From Gp6-AA40 sp963818645 (GTDB lineage: Bacteria > Acidobacteriota > Vicinamibacteria > Vicinamibacterales > UBA2999): 64,000 bases of DNA. The stretch lies in the NCBI GenBank assembly GCA_963818645.1, contig CAWFTF010000007.1, forward strand, positions 85,346 to 149,345. The letters are read 5' to 3'. The stretch's first letter is position 1. Every line of letters starts with the position of its first letter. Positions 37,511 through 46,758 of this stretch are shown in pieces. The translations under genes were made by a program, and so were the position numbers. A model generated the notes under the pieces. That model saw nothing but the letters and a program-made list of their open reading frames with translations, searched no databases and was not told the DNA's origin.

Positions 37511-39740
37511 ATGACAACCGCAAAGATCATCTACACCTACACCGATGAAGCGCCCGCTCTCGCCACCTACTCGTTGCTACCGATCGTCCAGGCTTTCACG
37601 AGGGCCGCTGGCATCGTGGTGGAGACGCGCGACATCTCTCTTGCCGGTCGTATCCTCGCCAACTTTCCGGAGAGCCTGACCGCCGAACGCCGGCAGTCTG
37701 ACGATCTCGCCGAGCTCGGTGCGCTCGCCAAAACGCCGCACGCCAACATCATCAAGCTGCCCAACATCAGTGCGTCGATCCCGCAGCTCAAAGACGCAAT
37801 CAAGGAGCTCCAGAAACAGGGCTTCACCGTTCCCGACTACCCCGAGGATCCGCAGACCGCCGAGGCGAAGCAGATCAAGGCGAAGTACGCCAGGGTGCTT
37901 GGCAGCGCGGTCAATCCCGTGTTGCGTGAAGGGAACTCGGATCGACGTGTCGCGACCTCGGTCAAGCAGTACGCCCGATCGCATCCACACTCGATGGGGG
38001 CGTGGAGCAAGGATTCGAAGTCACACGTCTCCAGCATGGCGGCGGGCGACTTCTACGCCAACGAGAAGTCCGCCGTCATCAAGGAAGGCGGCACGCTCCG
38101 GATCGAGCTGGTTGATTCGAGCGGTAAGGTCACCGTCCTCAAGGATGGCGTCGCGGTGACTGAAGGCGATGTCCTTGGCGCATCGATGCTGAGCCGACGC
38201 GCTCTCACCGAGTTCTTCACGCAACAGATCGAAGACGCCAAGTCGAAGGGCGTGCTGCTGTCGCTGCATCTCAAGGCGACGATGATGAAAGTGTCCGATC
38301 CGATCATGTTCGGGCATGCAGTGACGGCGTACTACAAGGACGTCTTCGACACACACGCGGCGACGTTCGAATCGCTCGGCGTCGATCCGGACAACGGCAT
38401 CGGCGACATCTACAAGAAGATTCAGGCGCTGCCCGCCGACAAGAAAGCGCGCTATCGAGGCCGATCTTCAGGCCGCCTACACGAAGCGCCCGCCGCTCGC
38501 GATGGTCGATTCGAGCAAAGGGATCACCAACCTGCACGTCCCGAGCGACGTGATCATCGACGCGTCGATGCCTGCGGCCATCCGCTCGTCCGGGCAGATG
38601 TGGGGGCCGGACGGCAAGCTGCACGACATGAAGGCCATGATTCCGGATCGGTCGTACGCCGGCATCTATCAGGCGGCCATCGACGACTGCAGGCAACACG
38701 GCGCATTCGACGTCCGTACAATGGGCAGCGTCTCCAACGTCGGGCTGATGGCACAGAGCGCCGAGGAATACGGCTCACACGACAAGACGTTCGAGATCGC
38801 GGCTGCGGGAACGGTTCGCGTGGTTGACGGCAGCGGGCGGACGATCTTCGAGCACGCTGTTGAGCCTGGCGACATCTGGCGCATGTGCCGCACGCGCGAC
38901 CTGCCGATCCGAGACTGGGTGAAACTCGCGGTGACGCGCGCGCGGGCGACTGGTCACGCGGCGATCTTCTGGCTCGACGAGAAGCGCGCCTACGACCGCA
39001 ACGTCATCGAGAAGGTGCGCCAGTACCTGAAGGACCACGACACGTCCGGTCTCGACATCCAGATCCTCGCGCCGGTCGATGCCGTGCGTGCAACGCTGAA
39101 GCGCATCCGCGCCGGGCAGGACACGATCTCGGTCACAGGCAATGTGCTGCGCGACTACCTCACGGACCTCTTTCCGATTCTCGAGCTCGGCACGAGCGCG
39201 AAGATGCTGTCGATCGTTCCTCTGCTCGATGGCGGCGGTCTGTATGAGACCGGCGCCGGCGGGTCTGCACCGAAACACGTGCAGCAGTTCGTGCAGGAGA
39301 ACTACCTGCGGTGGGATTCGCTCGGTGAATACCTGGCGCTGGCCGTCTCGATTGAGGACCTCGGCACCAAGACCAGCAATCGCAAAGCGCTCGTCGTCGC
39401 CGAAGCGCTCGACCGCGCCAACGGAAAGATCCTCGACAACGACAAGTCACCGCAGCGCAAGGTCGGTGAGCTCGACAACCGCGGCAGCCACTTCTATCTC
39501 GCGATGTACTGGGCGCGGGCGCTGGCCGATCAGACGCAGGACGCCGATCTGCGCGCGGCGTTCGGACCGATTGCGGACCGGCTCGAGAAGAGCGAAGCGG
39601 CGATTGTGGGCGAGCTGAATGGAGTGCAGGGCGGGCCGGTAGAGATCGGTGGTTACTACCACCCGGACCCGGCAAAGACGTCGAAGGCGATGCGGCCCAG
39701 TGCGACGTTCAATGCTGTAATCGATGGAATGAGTTCCTGA
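37511..39740 (+). CDS. icd: Monomeric NADP-dependent isocitrate dehydrogenase, frameshifted
   Basis: Restored length is 742 residues, normal for the monomeric IDH-II type. Blocks include MTTAKIIYTYTDEAPALATY, NVLREGNSDRR-like substrate contacts (PVLREGNSDRRVA), KSHVSSMAAGDFYANEKS and FWLDEKRAYD. One extra base near 38453 splits the frame between KKAR and IEADLQAAYTKRP. It makes 2-oxoglutarate, CO2 and NADPH in the TCA cycle. The start at the ATG at 37511 follows CCGGAGA; the upstream ATG at 37457 in the same frame gives a non-conserved tail. Confidence 0.95.
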
Positions 39741-39741
39741 A

Positions 39742-39898
39742 TTCTTGATCTCACGATCTTTGATTGTTGAATCGTTTTTGATTGATGATTGGCGATTGTT
39801 GATTGAGTTCCCGTTTCAACGAGTCAGCGCCAAATCGACAATCCAGAATCACTAATCAACAACTCATCACCAATCAAAGATCAACCAATCAAGAATGA
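39742..39898. repeat. Inverted heptad repeat, TTGATTG / AATCAAC family (R3)
   Basis: The left arm (TTGATTG-like words) and right arm (AATCAAC-like words) flank a unique centre near 39815. The repeat occupies the whole gap between the convergent icd and lipoprotein hydrolase genes. Confidence 0.93.
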
Positions 39899-39908
39899 TC
39901 GACGGCCG

Positions 39909-41330
39909 CTACTTCCTGCCGATGAACTTCGTAAATTCCGCGAACGGCACCGCACCGCGGCCGTGGATCGGTGCAATGGTCGCCACTCTCAATTTCAACT
40001 TCTGTACTTCGTCGTAGAGCGCGACCGCGTTGGGCGGAGGGGTCGCCGGTACCGGCGCATCGGGCGGCCCCGGGCTGAACGCATCGGCTTCGATGAGGAT
40101 TCTTGGTCCGGGCAGATAGATCAACGTGTATTCGTTGGTGTGAGTATCGCCGCCCGTGGCGTAGATCTCGATCGTCTGTTTGCCGTCGGTGAGGATGTCC
40201 TTGCCTGTCACGCCCTGGAGCGTCGGTGTCTTCGCCGCCTTGCTCTGGGCATCCGGGCTGAGCGTCGCAGGAGCAACAAGCGTCTTCTCGAAGTAGGGCA
40301 CGTTGGACTGATGCGTGACGACGGTCGCGCCCTCGGCCACATACGTGCGGAGCCCGCCGGAGTGATCGAAGTGATGGTGCGTCGTCAGGACATATCGCAG
40401 CGGTTTGTTGGGGACGAGCTTCTTCGCTTCGGCGATCACGGCGAGTGAGCGCGCTTCGTCGAGCGGCGCCTCCACGACGGCTATGTAATCGGCGAACTCG
40501 ACGACCACGCTGTGATGAGACCCGCCGGTCACGTGCCAGACGCCATTCGCCAGCTTCGTGCTCATCGTCTGAGGTGCTGACGGGGGTGCAGCGTTGGCGA
40601 CCGCCTCTGGCACCGTGAGGTCGAGCGGCGCGTTCGGCATCACGTTCGTGATCGACAAATCCCAGAGCGGGAATCCACCCTGCGTCACGACGATCTTCGC
40701 CGGGAACTGAACGCCGCTGAAGTCCTTGTAGTCGGAGTAGGCGGCCACAAGGTCGGTGTCGCCGAGAACGGGATTGGGAACTTTGGTTGCGACCTTCGAG
40801 ACGTGGTTCTGAGCGTCGATAGTGCCTTCGATCGTGTACTTCCCAAGTGCGGTGTACGACAGCACGCTCGCCCCTTCCGTTCCGGACAGCGTCGCGTTAC
40901 CAGCGGCAGCCGCGCCTTTCAGAAAGCCGTGCGGTGTCAGCCAGATGGCGAGCTGCCGCTCTTCGGCCGTCGCCGGTGGTTGCGGCGCCGGTCCATTGGG
41001 TCCGACGTTCCATGCCTTGTCGCCGTTCACCTGCGTGTTCTGCTGCTGCCCGCCAAACGTGGGCTGCGCAAAGTTCATCTCGTCGCGAGCCGAGCGCTGG
41101 TCGTAGTTGATCGTGCGCGTGTAGCTCGACATGTCGCGGCGAGGCCACTCCTCCCCGGCGGTCAGGGCTTGCCCGAAGAACGCATTCATGCCCGTCCCGG
41201 AGTATTGAATGGAGTTCACTGTGCCCATTGCCTGCTGGGCATCACGTAACACGCTCGCCGCGTCCCTCGGCGAGCTGCATCCAACCACCGGGAGCGCGAG
41301 CGCGACCACGAGCGACAGTACCTTCGCCAT
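39909..41330 (-). CDS. Metallo-beta-lactamase-fold hydrolase, lipoprotein
   Basis: A 473-residue protein. The lipoprotein signal has lipobox Val-Val-Gly-Cys with Cys18. Residues 25-245 are a beta-rich N-terminal region of unknown type. The MBL domain runs from about 255 with HHHFDH at 318-323, further His and Asp ligands in GGDTHTN and LIEADAFSPG, and a final GRG segment. It is held at a membrane facing the periplasm. The substrate is unknown. Both its flanks are R3 heptad repeats. Confidence 0.87.
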   Translation of the reverse strand: MAKVLSLVVALALPVVGCSSPRDAASVLRDAQQAMGTVNSIQYSGTGMNAFFGQALTAGEEWPRRDMSSYTRTINYDQRSARDEMNFAQPTFGGQQQNTQVNGDKAWNVGPNGPAPQPPATAEERQLAIWLTPHGFLKGAAAAGNATLSGTEGASVLSYTALGKYTIEGTIDAQNHVSKVATKVPNPVLGDTDLVAAYSDYKDFSGVQFPAKIVVTQGGFPLWDLSITNVMPNAPLDLTVPEAVANAAPPSAPQTMSTKLANGVWHVTGGSHHSVVVEFADYIAVVEAPLDEARSLAVIAEAKKLVPNKPLRYVLTTHHHFDHSGGLRTYVAEGATVVTHQSNVPYFEKTLVAPATLSPDAQSKAAKTPTLQGVTGKDILTDGKQTIEIYATGGDTHTNEYTLIYLPGPRILIEADAFSPGPPDAPVPATPPPNAVALYDEVQKLKLRVATIAPIHGRGAVPFAEFTKFIGRK

Positions 41331-41377
41331 GGGAGATCACTCCTTTCCTTTGTCATGGGAGCCGGCCCGGCTCGCAT

Positions 41378-41513
41378 TGTTGATTCACGATCTTTGATTG
41401 TCGATTCGTTGTTGATTGGTGAATTGCGATTGATGATTCAGGAACGAATCAAGAATCAACAATCCACAATCAACAACGATTCAAAGATCAAAAATCGCCA
41501 AATCAAAAATAGT
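41378..41513. repeat. Inverted heptad repeat, TTGATTG / AATCAAC family (R3)
   Basis: Left-arm words such as TTGATTC, ACGATCT, TTGATTG and TCGATTC stand in 7-bp register. The right arm is the reverse complement type, with the centre near 41440. It lies upstream of the hydrolase gene and after the stop of the next leftward gene. Confidence 0.93.
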
Positions 41514-41520
41514 CCGAGTC

Positions 41521-42918
41521 CTACGGCAGCAATGCGGTGATATTCCGCTTCGGCACCTGTCCGACCGGGATGCGCGTCACTTCCTTGAGCGCAACGAGAT
41601 CCACCACCGACACGTCGTTCGATCCGGCGTTGGCGACGTACGCGCTCTTGCTGTCCGGCGTCAGCGTGACCCAGTCCGGCGAGCGGCCCACATCAACTCC
41701 TCCGAGCAACTTCAGGTCGGGCAGCGAATAGACGTAGACCGCGCTATTCAGCCGGCTGTCGACGACGAGCTTCTTCCCGTCCGCCGTCACCGCCATTCCG
41801 TGTGACTCGTTGCCTCCCTCGAGAACCGGCTTCTTGCCGGGTCCGAGCTTCGGCAGGTCGATGCGCTGTTCTTCCTTCTGCGTCGCCCAATCGACGACGG
41901 CAAACCCATTGAGCTCCGAAAGCTGAACGAACATCCGCTTGGTCGAGCCGTCGGGGTTCGTCTCGAACGCCATCGGCCGCACGCCGAGATCGAAGTCCTT
42001 CACCCACGCGATCTCTTCGGTCTTCACGTCGATCGCCGTCGCCGTCTTGCCGGCGATGCTGCCCGCGACAACGTAGCGGCCATCCGGCGTCACGTACGTG
42101 TTGTGCACGGCGCCCTTGATCGGGATGCTCTTCGCCTTCTTCAGGCCCACGGTGTCGATCACGTCGACCAGGCCGGCCTGTTCGCGAATCGCGACGTAGA
42201 CCCTCTTGCCATCGCGACTGATCGAGATGTTGTTCGGATGACCGCTCAACGGGATGCTGCTCGTCACTCGCAGCGTCTTGCCGTCCACGACATCGAGCGT
42301 GCTGTCGGATTCGTTGCTCACGTAGATATGGCTGCCATCGGGCGCCGCCGCGGCTCCGTGGCCCACCTCGATCCCCGTGATCGTGCCGACAACCTTGTTC
42401 GTTGCGGGATCGATGATGTGGACGTTGTCGCCGGCGCTGTTGGTCTGGATGATGCGCACGTTGCCGTGCGACGCGGATGAACCGCTCAACGTCCCGCCCT
42501 TCACCCACGCGGCGAGCATCTGCCACTCGGGATCGTCCTTCGACGTCCAGTGCTTGCCGCCATCGTGATGCGGATCGCCGCCCGCGCTTTCGGCAAGCGG
42601 GTGACGCAGCAGCTTGCTGATCTCTGGTTTGCCTGCGATGACACGAGACTTGACGATCTCGAAGTTCTTACGCGAGTCCTCTTCGCTCCAGGTCGCGTTG
42701 CCTGGCGCCAGCTTCTGCAGCCGCATCGGCGTGCCGGAGTCGTGACAGGAGACGCACCTCGCATTACCAGCGCGCTTGGTCGTGAACACCGGCTGGACGC
42801 GAGCCTTGAAGAAGTCGTAGTCGAGCGTGGGAGACGATGGAGACGCGGCGGGCTGCTGGGCGCGTGCAGGCGCAACGGCGGCGAGCACGACGGCAACGGC
42901 CAAAAGGAAACGCGGCAT
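41521..42918 (-). CDS. Exported cytochrome c domain plus YVTN/YncE-type propeller
   Basis: A 465-residue protein. The signal peptide (1-20) is followed by a single heme motif CVSCH at 55-59 in a short cytochrome-like domain with HHDGGKHW. YVTN-family beta-propeller repeats make up the rest (SHIYVSNESDSTLDVVD, KRVYVAIREQAGLVDVID, SKSAYVANAGSNDVSVVD). AGGAGG four bases before the ATG at 42918 fixes the start; the ATG 30 bp upstream is unlikely. It is probably a periplasmic redox or surface protein. It is divergent from the M16 pair. Confidence 0.87.
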   Translation of the reverse strand: MPRFLLAVAVVLAAVAPARAQQPAASPSSPTLDYDFFKARVQPVFTTKRAGNARCVSCHDSGTPMRLQKLAPGNATWSEEDSRKNFEIVKSRVIAGKPEISKLLRHPLAESAGGDPHHDGGKHWTSKDDPEWQMLAAWVKGGTLSGSSASHGNVRIIQTNSAGDNVHIIDPATNKVVGTITGIEVGHGAAAAPDGSHIYVSNESDSTLDVVDGKTLRVTSSIPLSGHPNNISISRDGKRVYVAIREQAGLVDVIDTVGLKKAKSIPIKGAVHNTYVTPDGRYVVAGSIAGKTATAIDVKTEEIAWVKDFDLGVRPMAFETNPDGSTKRMFVQLSELNGFAVVDWATQKEEQRIDLPKLGPGKKPVLEGGNESHGMAVTADGKKLVVDSRLNSAVYVYSLPDLKLLGGVDVGRSPDWVTLTPDSKSAYVANAGSNDVSVVDLVALKEVTRIPVGQVPKRNITALLP

Positions 42919-42988
42919 AGGTCCTCCTGTGCGAGGGGGATTATGCATCTAAATGAGGGACAATTGAGCTTTGTTTCACGGAGGCTGC

Positions 42989-44332
42989 ATGCGTCGTCGC
43001 ATCCTGCTGATCCTGCTCGCACTCTTTACGGTTCCACTCGGCGCACAGACGCCGGCTCCTCTCCAGGTTCCCTACCAGCAGTTCAAGCTCGCCAACGGCC
43101 TGAACGTCATCCTGCATAGGGATACGAGCGTTCCGGTGGTGGCCGTGAACATGTGGTACTACGTCGGCTCCGCCAACGAGAAGCAGGGACGGACCGGGTT
43201 TGCCCACCTGTTCGAGCACCTGATGTTCGAGGGGTCCAAGCACGTGCCTGAGGGGCAGTTCGACATCCTGCTCGAGGGCGCCGGCGGCGACAACAACGGG
43301 TCAACGACGAACGATCGCACCAACTACGTGATCGATGTCCCCTCGAACGCGCTCGAGCTGGCGCTGTTTCTCGAGTCGGACCGCATGGGCTATCTGCTCG
43401 ACACGATGACGCCGCAACGAGTGGACGGCCAGCGCGACGTCGTCAAGAACGAGCGGCGCCAGAGCTACGAGAACCGGCCCTACGGCATGGCGTCGATCGA
43501 GATCGACAAGATGCTGTGGCCCGCGACTCACCCGTACAGCTGGCCCACGATCGGCTACATGGAAGACCTCACCGCCGCGAGCCACTCGGACGTCGTCGAG
43601 TTCTTCAAGAAGTACTACGCGCCCAACAATGCCAGCCTCGTGGTGGCAGGCGATATCGACTTCGATCGGACGCGCGCGCTCGTCGAGAAGTGGTTCGGCG
43701 AGATCCCGCGAGGAACAGCGGTGGAACCGGTTGCGCCACCGGCGGCGATTCTCACCGGCGTGCAGAAGAAGACGCTGACCGACAAGGTCACGCTGCCGCG
43801 CCTGTACCTGGCCTGGCTTACGCCGCGGTTCTACGCTCCTGGCGACGCGGCGCTCGACATCACGTCGTCGGTGCTCGCGGGCGGCAAGAACTCGCGACTC
43901 TACAAGCGGCTCGTCTACGACATGCAGATTGCGCAGGACGTGTCTGCGTATCAGCAGTCGGGCGCACTCGGCAGCCAGTTCCAGATCGTCGCCACCGCTC
44001 GCACCGGCCATACGGCCGCGGAGCTGCTGAAGGTCATCGACGAGGAGCTCGATCGTCTGCGACGCGAAGGACCGCAGCCGCGCGAGGTACAGCGCGCGAT
44101 CAACCAGATGGAGGCGTCGTTCTATCAGCGGATGGAGCGCGTCGGAAGCTTCGGCGGAAAGGCCGATCAGCTGAACGCGTATGCATTCGCGGGTGGCGGA
44201 CCCGATTACTTCGCGGAAGACCTTGCGCGATACACCTCGCTCAGCCCGTCAGACATTCAATCTGCGTCGGTGCAGTGGCTGCCGGCCGACCGGCGCGTCG
44301 AAGTCGTCGTGGAGCCGGAGGAGAAACGATGA
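42989..44332 (+). CDS. M16 family zinc peptidase (catalytic subunit type), exported
   Basis: A 447-residue protein with a signal peptide (1-20). The inverted zinc motif HLFEH is at 73-77, followed by the GSKHVPEG and NNGSTTNDRTNY region, and a second M16 domain from about 210. The ATG at 42989 with CGGAGG upstream is chosen over a TTG 18 bp earlier. It overlaps the second M16 gene by ATGA. In such pairs one subunit carries the active site and the other helps bind peptide. Confidence 0.92.
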   Translation: MRRRILLILLALFTVPLGAQTPAPLQVPYQQFKLANGLNVILHRDTSVPVVAVNMWYYVGSANEKQGRTGFAHLFEHLMFEGSKHVPEGQFDILLEGAGGDNNGSTTNDRTNYVIDVPSNALELALFLESDRMGYLLDTMTPQRVDGQRDVVKNERRQSYENRPYGMASIEIDKMLWPATHPYSWPTIGYMEDLTAASHSDVVEFFKKYYAPNNASLVVAGDIDFDRTRALVEKWFGEIPRGTAVEPVAPPAAILTGVQKKTLTDKVTLPRLYLAWLTPRFYAPGDAALDITSSVLAGGKNSRLYKRLVYDMQIAQDVSAYQQSGALGSQFQIVATARTGHTAAELLKVIDEELDRLRREGPQPREVQRAINQMEASFYQRMERVGSFGGKADQLNAYAFAGGGPDYFAEDLARYTSLSPSDIQSASVQWLPADRRVEVVVEPEEKR

Positions 44333-45835
44333 CGGCTCCGTCCCTTCGTCAATTCCCAACTCCCAAACGGTCCAACTCCCAATCGCGGTTGGGAATTGTG
44401 AAGTTGGGAGTTGGGAGTTTGCTGGCGCTCGCGCTGGTAGCGGCACTATCAGCGCAGGGCCAGCCAGACCGATCGAAACCACCTTCGCTTGGTCCGGTCC
44501 CTCAACTGAAGCTGCCGACGATTCAGAAGCGCGCGTTATCGAACGGCGTGCCGGTGTGGTTGGTCGAGGCGCACGAAGTGCCACTCGTTCAGGTGACGCT
44601 GCTGCTGAAGTCGGGCAGCAGCGACGATCCGGCGGGCAAGTACGGGCTGGCAAGCTTGACCGCTGCCATGCTGGACGAGGGCGCGGGCTCGCGGTCGGCG
44701 CTCGAGATCGCGGACGAGATCGACTTCCTTGGCGCCGATCTCAGCAACGAACAGTTCCTTCGATGCCTCCGCGGTGAGACTCGGCGTGCCGGTTGCTCGT
44801 TTGAGCCAGGCCTTGAGCGTCATGGCCGACGTCACGTTGAGACCAACCTTCCCGGATGCCGAACTTGAACGAGTGCGTCAGGAGCGGCTCACCGATCTGC
44901 TGCAGGCGCGGGACGATGCGGCAACGGTGGCACCGATGGCGTTCGCACGGCAGCTGTTCGGGCCGTCGCATCGATACGGAACGGGAGCAGTCGGCACAGC
45001 CACGACGATCAAGGACTTCACGACATCGGATCTGAAGTCCTTCCACGCCGCGGCTTACCAACCTGCAAACGCGACGCTGATCGTGGTTGGCGATCTGACG
45101 GCGGACAGCGTCATGCCGCAGCTCGAGAAGCAGTTCGGATCGTGGCGAGCCGGGTCAACCGCGCCAGGCCACACGACGGTGCCAATGGCTCCGCAGCCCG
45201 CACAACGTCAGATCGTGCTCGTGGATATGCCGGGCGCAGAGCAGTCGCAGGTCCGCATCGGCTGGGTCGGCGTGCCGCGATCGGCGCCCGACTACTTCCC
45301 GCTGCAGGTGCTCAACACGATCCTCGGCGGCTCGTTCACCTCGCGCCTCAATCAGAACCTGCGGGAGGCACACGGCTACTCGTACGGCGCGAGCTCGCGT
45401 TTCGACATGCGTCTGTCCGCCGGTCCCTTCTTTGCCGGCGCCGGCGTGCAGACCGACAAGACCGCGGAGGCGCTCCGCGAGTTCTTCAACGAGCTCACTG
45501 CGATCGGTAAGCCGATCCCGGCCGACGAGCTGGCGAAGGCCAAGAACTACGTCGCCTTCGGCTTCCCGAGCAACTTCGAAACGATCGGCGACTTCTCCGC
45601 CCAGATCGAACAGCAGGTCGTGTACGGCCTTCCGGATTCCTATTACGCGGACTACGTGAAGAACATTCAGGCGGTCACGGCGGAGGCGGTGGCCAAGGCG
45701 GCCGCGACGTATATCCAGCCGCAGCGATTTCTCGTGGTCGTGGTTGGCGACCGCAAAGCGATCGAACCCGGCATCCGTGCGCTGAATCTCGGAATGGTAC
45801 GCACGATGTCTGTGCAGGAGGCGTTGGGCGAATGA
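44329..45835 (+). CDS. M16 family peptidase-like partner lacking the zinc motif, frameshifted
   Basis: Restored length is about 501 residues. The signal peptide n-region is encoded by a TTGGGAG heptad repeat. The M16 fold follows, but where HxxEH is expected there is GLASLTAAMLDEG, so zinc binding is lost. That is typical of the non-catalytic partner. One extra base near 44742 separates GADLS from ATNSSFDASAVRLG. Later blocks (VDMPGAEQSQVRIGW, LNTILGGSFTSRLNQNLRE) are well kept. ATGA overlaps link it to the catalytic M16 gene and to DinB. Confidence 0.9.
44351..44420. repeat. Inverted heptad repeat, CCCAACT / TTGGGAG family (R2), inside the M16 partner gene
   Basis: The left arm is CCAACTC-type and the right arm TTGGGAG-type around 44385. 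It is read in frame as the residues before the hydrophobic core of the signal peptide. Confidence 0.92.
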
Positions 45836-46335
45836 GTGTGGCGTTGGAGCTGGCGGCCTTGATGGCCTACTCGGAGCAGGAACGCAGGAAATGGCGCACG
45901 TGGATCGAGGCGGATCCCTCACGGCTATCGATCCCATTTCAACGCGGCGGCCGTTTTCCAACCGTCGGCGCCCTGCTCGACCACATGTGCCTCGTCGAGC
46001 GGCGTCACCTCGCGCGAATGCAGGGCGGCGAGGTGCCCGACAAAACCGGCGTTCCACAGGGAGACTGGCAGGGTTTGTTGTCGTACGCCGATCACGTCCG
46101 CGCGGATCTCCGCACCTATCTCGGCGGGCTCACCGAGCAGACGGCAGGTCAGTGGATGACGTTCTCCGTCCAGAGCGGCACGTTCACGATGACGCGGCGC
46201 AAACTTGCGTCGCACATCCTGCTGCACGAGATTCGTCATCTCGCCCAGATCGCCTACGCCGCCCGCCTCGCCGGTCACGAGCCTCCCGGTGAGCACGACT
46301 TCTTCTACGCTCCCGAAACCGAGGCGATGGACTGA
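45832..46335 (+). CDS. DinB family protein
   Basis: A 167-residue four-helix bundle with the three ligand-like histidines in DHMCLVERRHLAR and HEIRHLAQIAY, a clearer DinB/DUF664 metal site than in the copy at 8426. It overlaps the M16 partner gene by ATGA and is followed 3 bp later by the AhpD-like gene, so it is part of the same transcript. It is possibly a bacillithiol-dependent transferase or hydrolase; not proven. Confidence 0.85.
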   Translation: MSVALELAALMAYSEQERRKWRTWIEADPSRLSIPFQRGGRFPTVGALLDHMCLVERRHLARMQGGEVPDKTGVPQGDWQGLLSYADHVRADLRTYLGGLTEQTAGQWMTFSVQSGTFTMTRRKLASHILLHEIRHLAQIAYAARLAGHEPPGEHDFFYAPETEAMD

Positions 46336-46338
46336 CCC

Positions 46339-46671
46339 ATGGAGACCTACTATCACCCGCACGATCTTGCCAAGTTCGGCGACATGGGCAAGGAAGCGCC
46401 GGAGCTGTGGAAGAAGTTTCTCGAGTGGTACAACGCGGTGTTTCAGGACGGCGCGCTGACCGAGCGCGAGAAGGCGCTGATCGCGCTCGCCGTCGCACAC
46501 GCCGTGCAGTGCCCGTACTGCATCGATGCCTACACGACGGCATCGCTCGAGAAAGGATCGACGCCGGAACAAATGACGGAGGCCGTGCACGTTGCGGCGG
46601 CGATTCGCGGTGGCGCCTCGCTCGTCCACGGCGTCCAGATGCGGAATCACGTCGACAAGCTGTCGATGTAG
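46339..46671 (+). CDS. AhpD/carboxymuconolactone-decarboxylase-like peroxidase
   Basis: A 110-residue protein with the AhpD redox motif CPYC (Cys58, Cys61) followed by IDAY, and the His pattern of the fold. Length and sequence fit the small alkylhydroperoxidase-like protein that commonly neighbours ArsS (the arsenosugar-associated peroxidase-like family). It stands 3 bp after DinB, 88 bp before the ArsS-like gene, with a heptad repeat between. Confidence 0.88.
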   Translation: METYYHPHDLAKFGDMGKEAPELWKKFLEWYNAVFQDGALTEREKALIALAVAHAVQCPYCIDAYTTASLEKGSTPEQMTEAVHVAAAIRGGASLVHGVQMRNHVDKLSM

Positions 46672-46675
46672 ATCC

Positions 46676-46757
46676 GGTTGGTGGTTGGTGGTTGGTGGCT
46701 CTGGGAGTTGGGCGTGGGCGTCTTGGGAGTTGGGAGTTGGCCTCTTGGGAGTTGACC
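46676..46757. repeat. Heptad repeat, GGTTGGT then TTGGGAG family (R2)
   Basis: Three GGTTGGT units are followed by about seven TTGGGAG-like units, filling the gap between the AhpD-like and ArsS-like genes. Confidence 0.93.
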
Positions 46758-46758
46758 A

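Noticed and set aside
15102..44742. Programmed frameshifting or a set of true pseudogenes
   Set aside because: Breaks lie at unrelated sites without slippery sequences, in conserved housekeeping genes, and only in one part of the window; sequence error explains them better.
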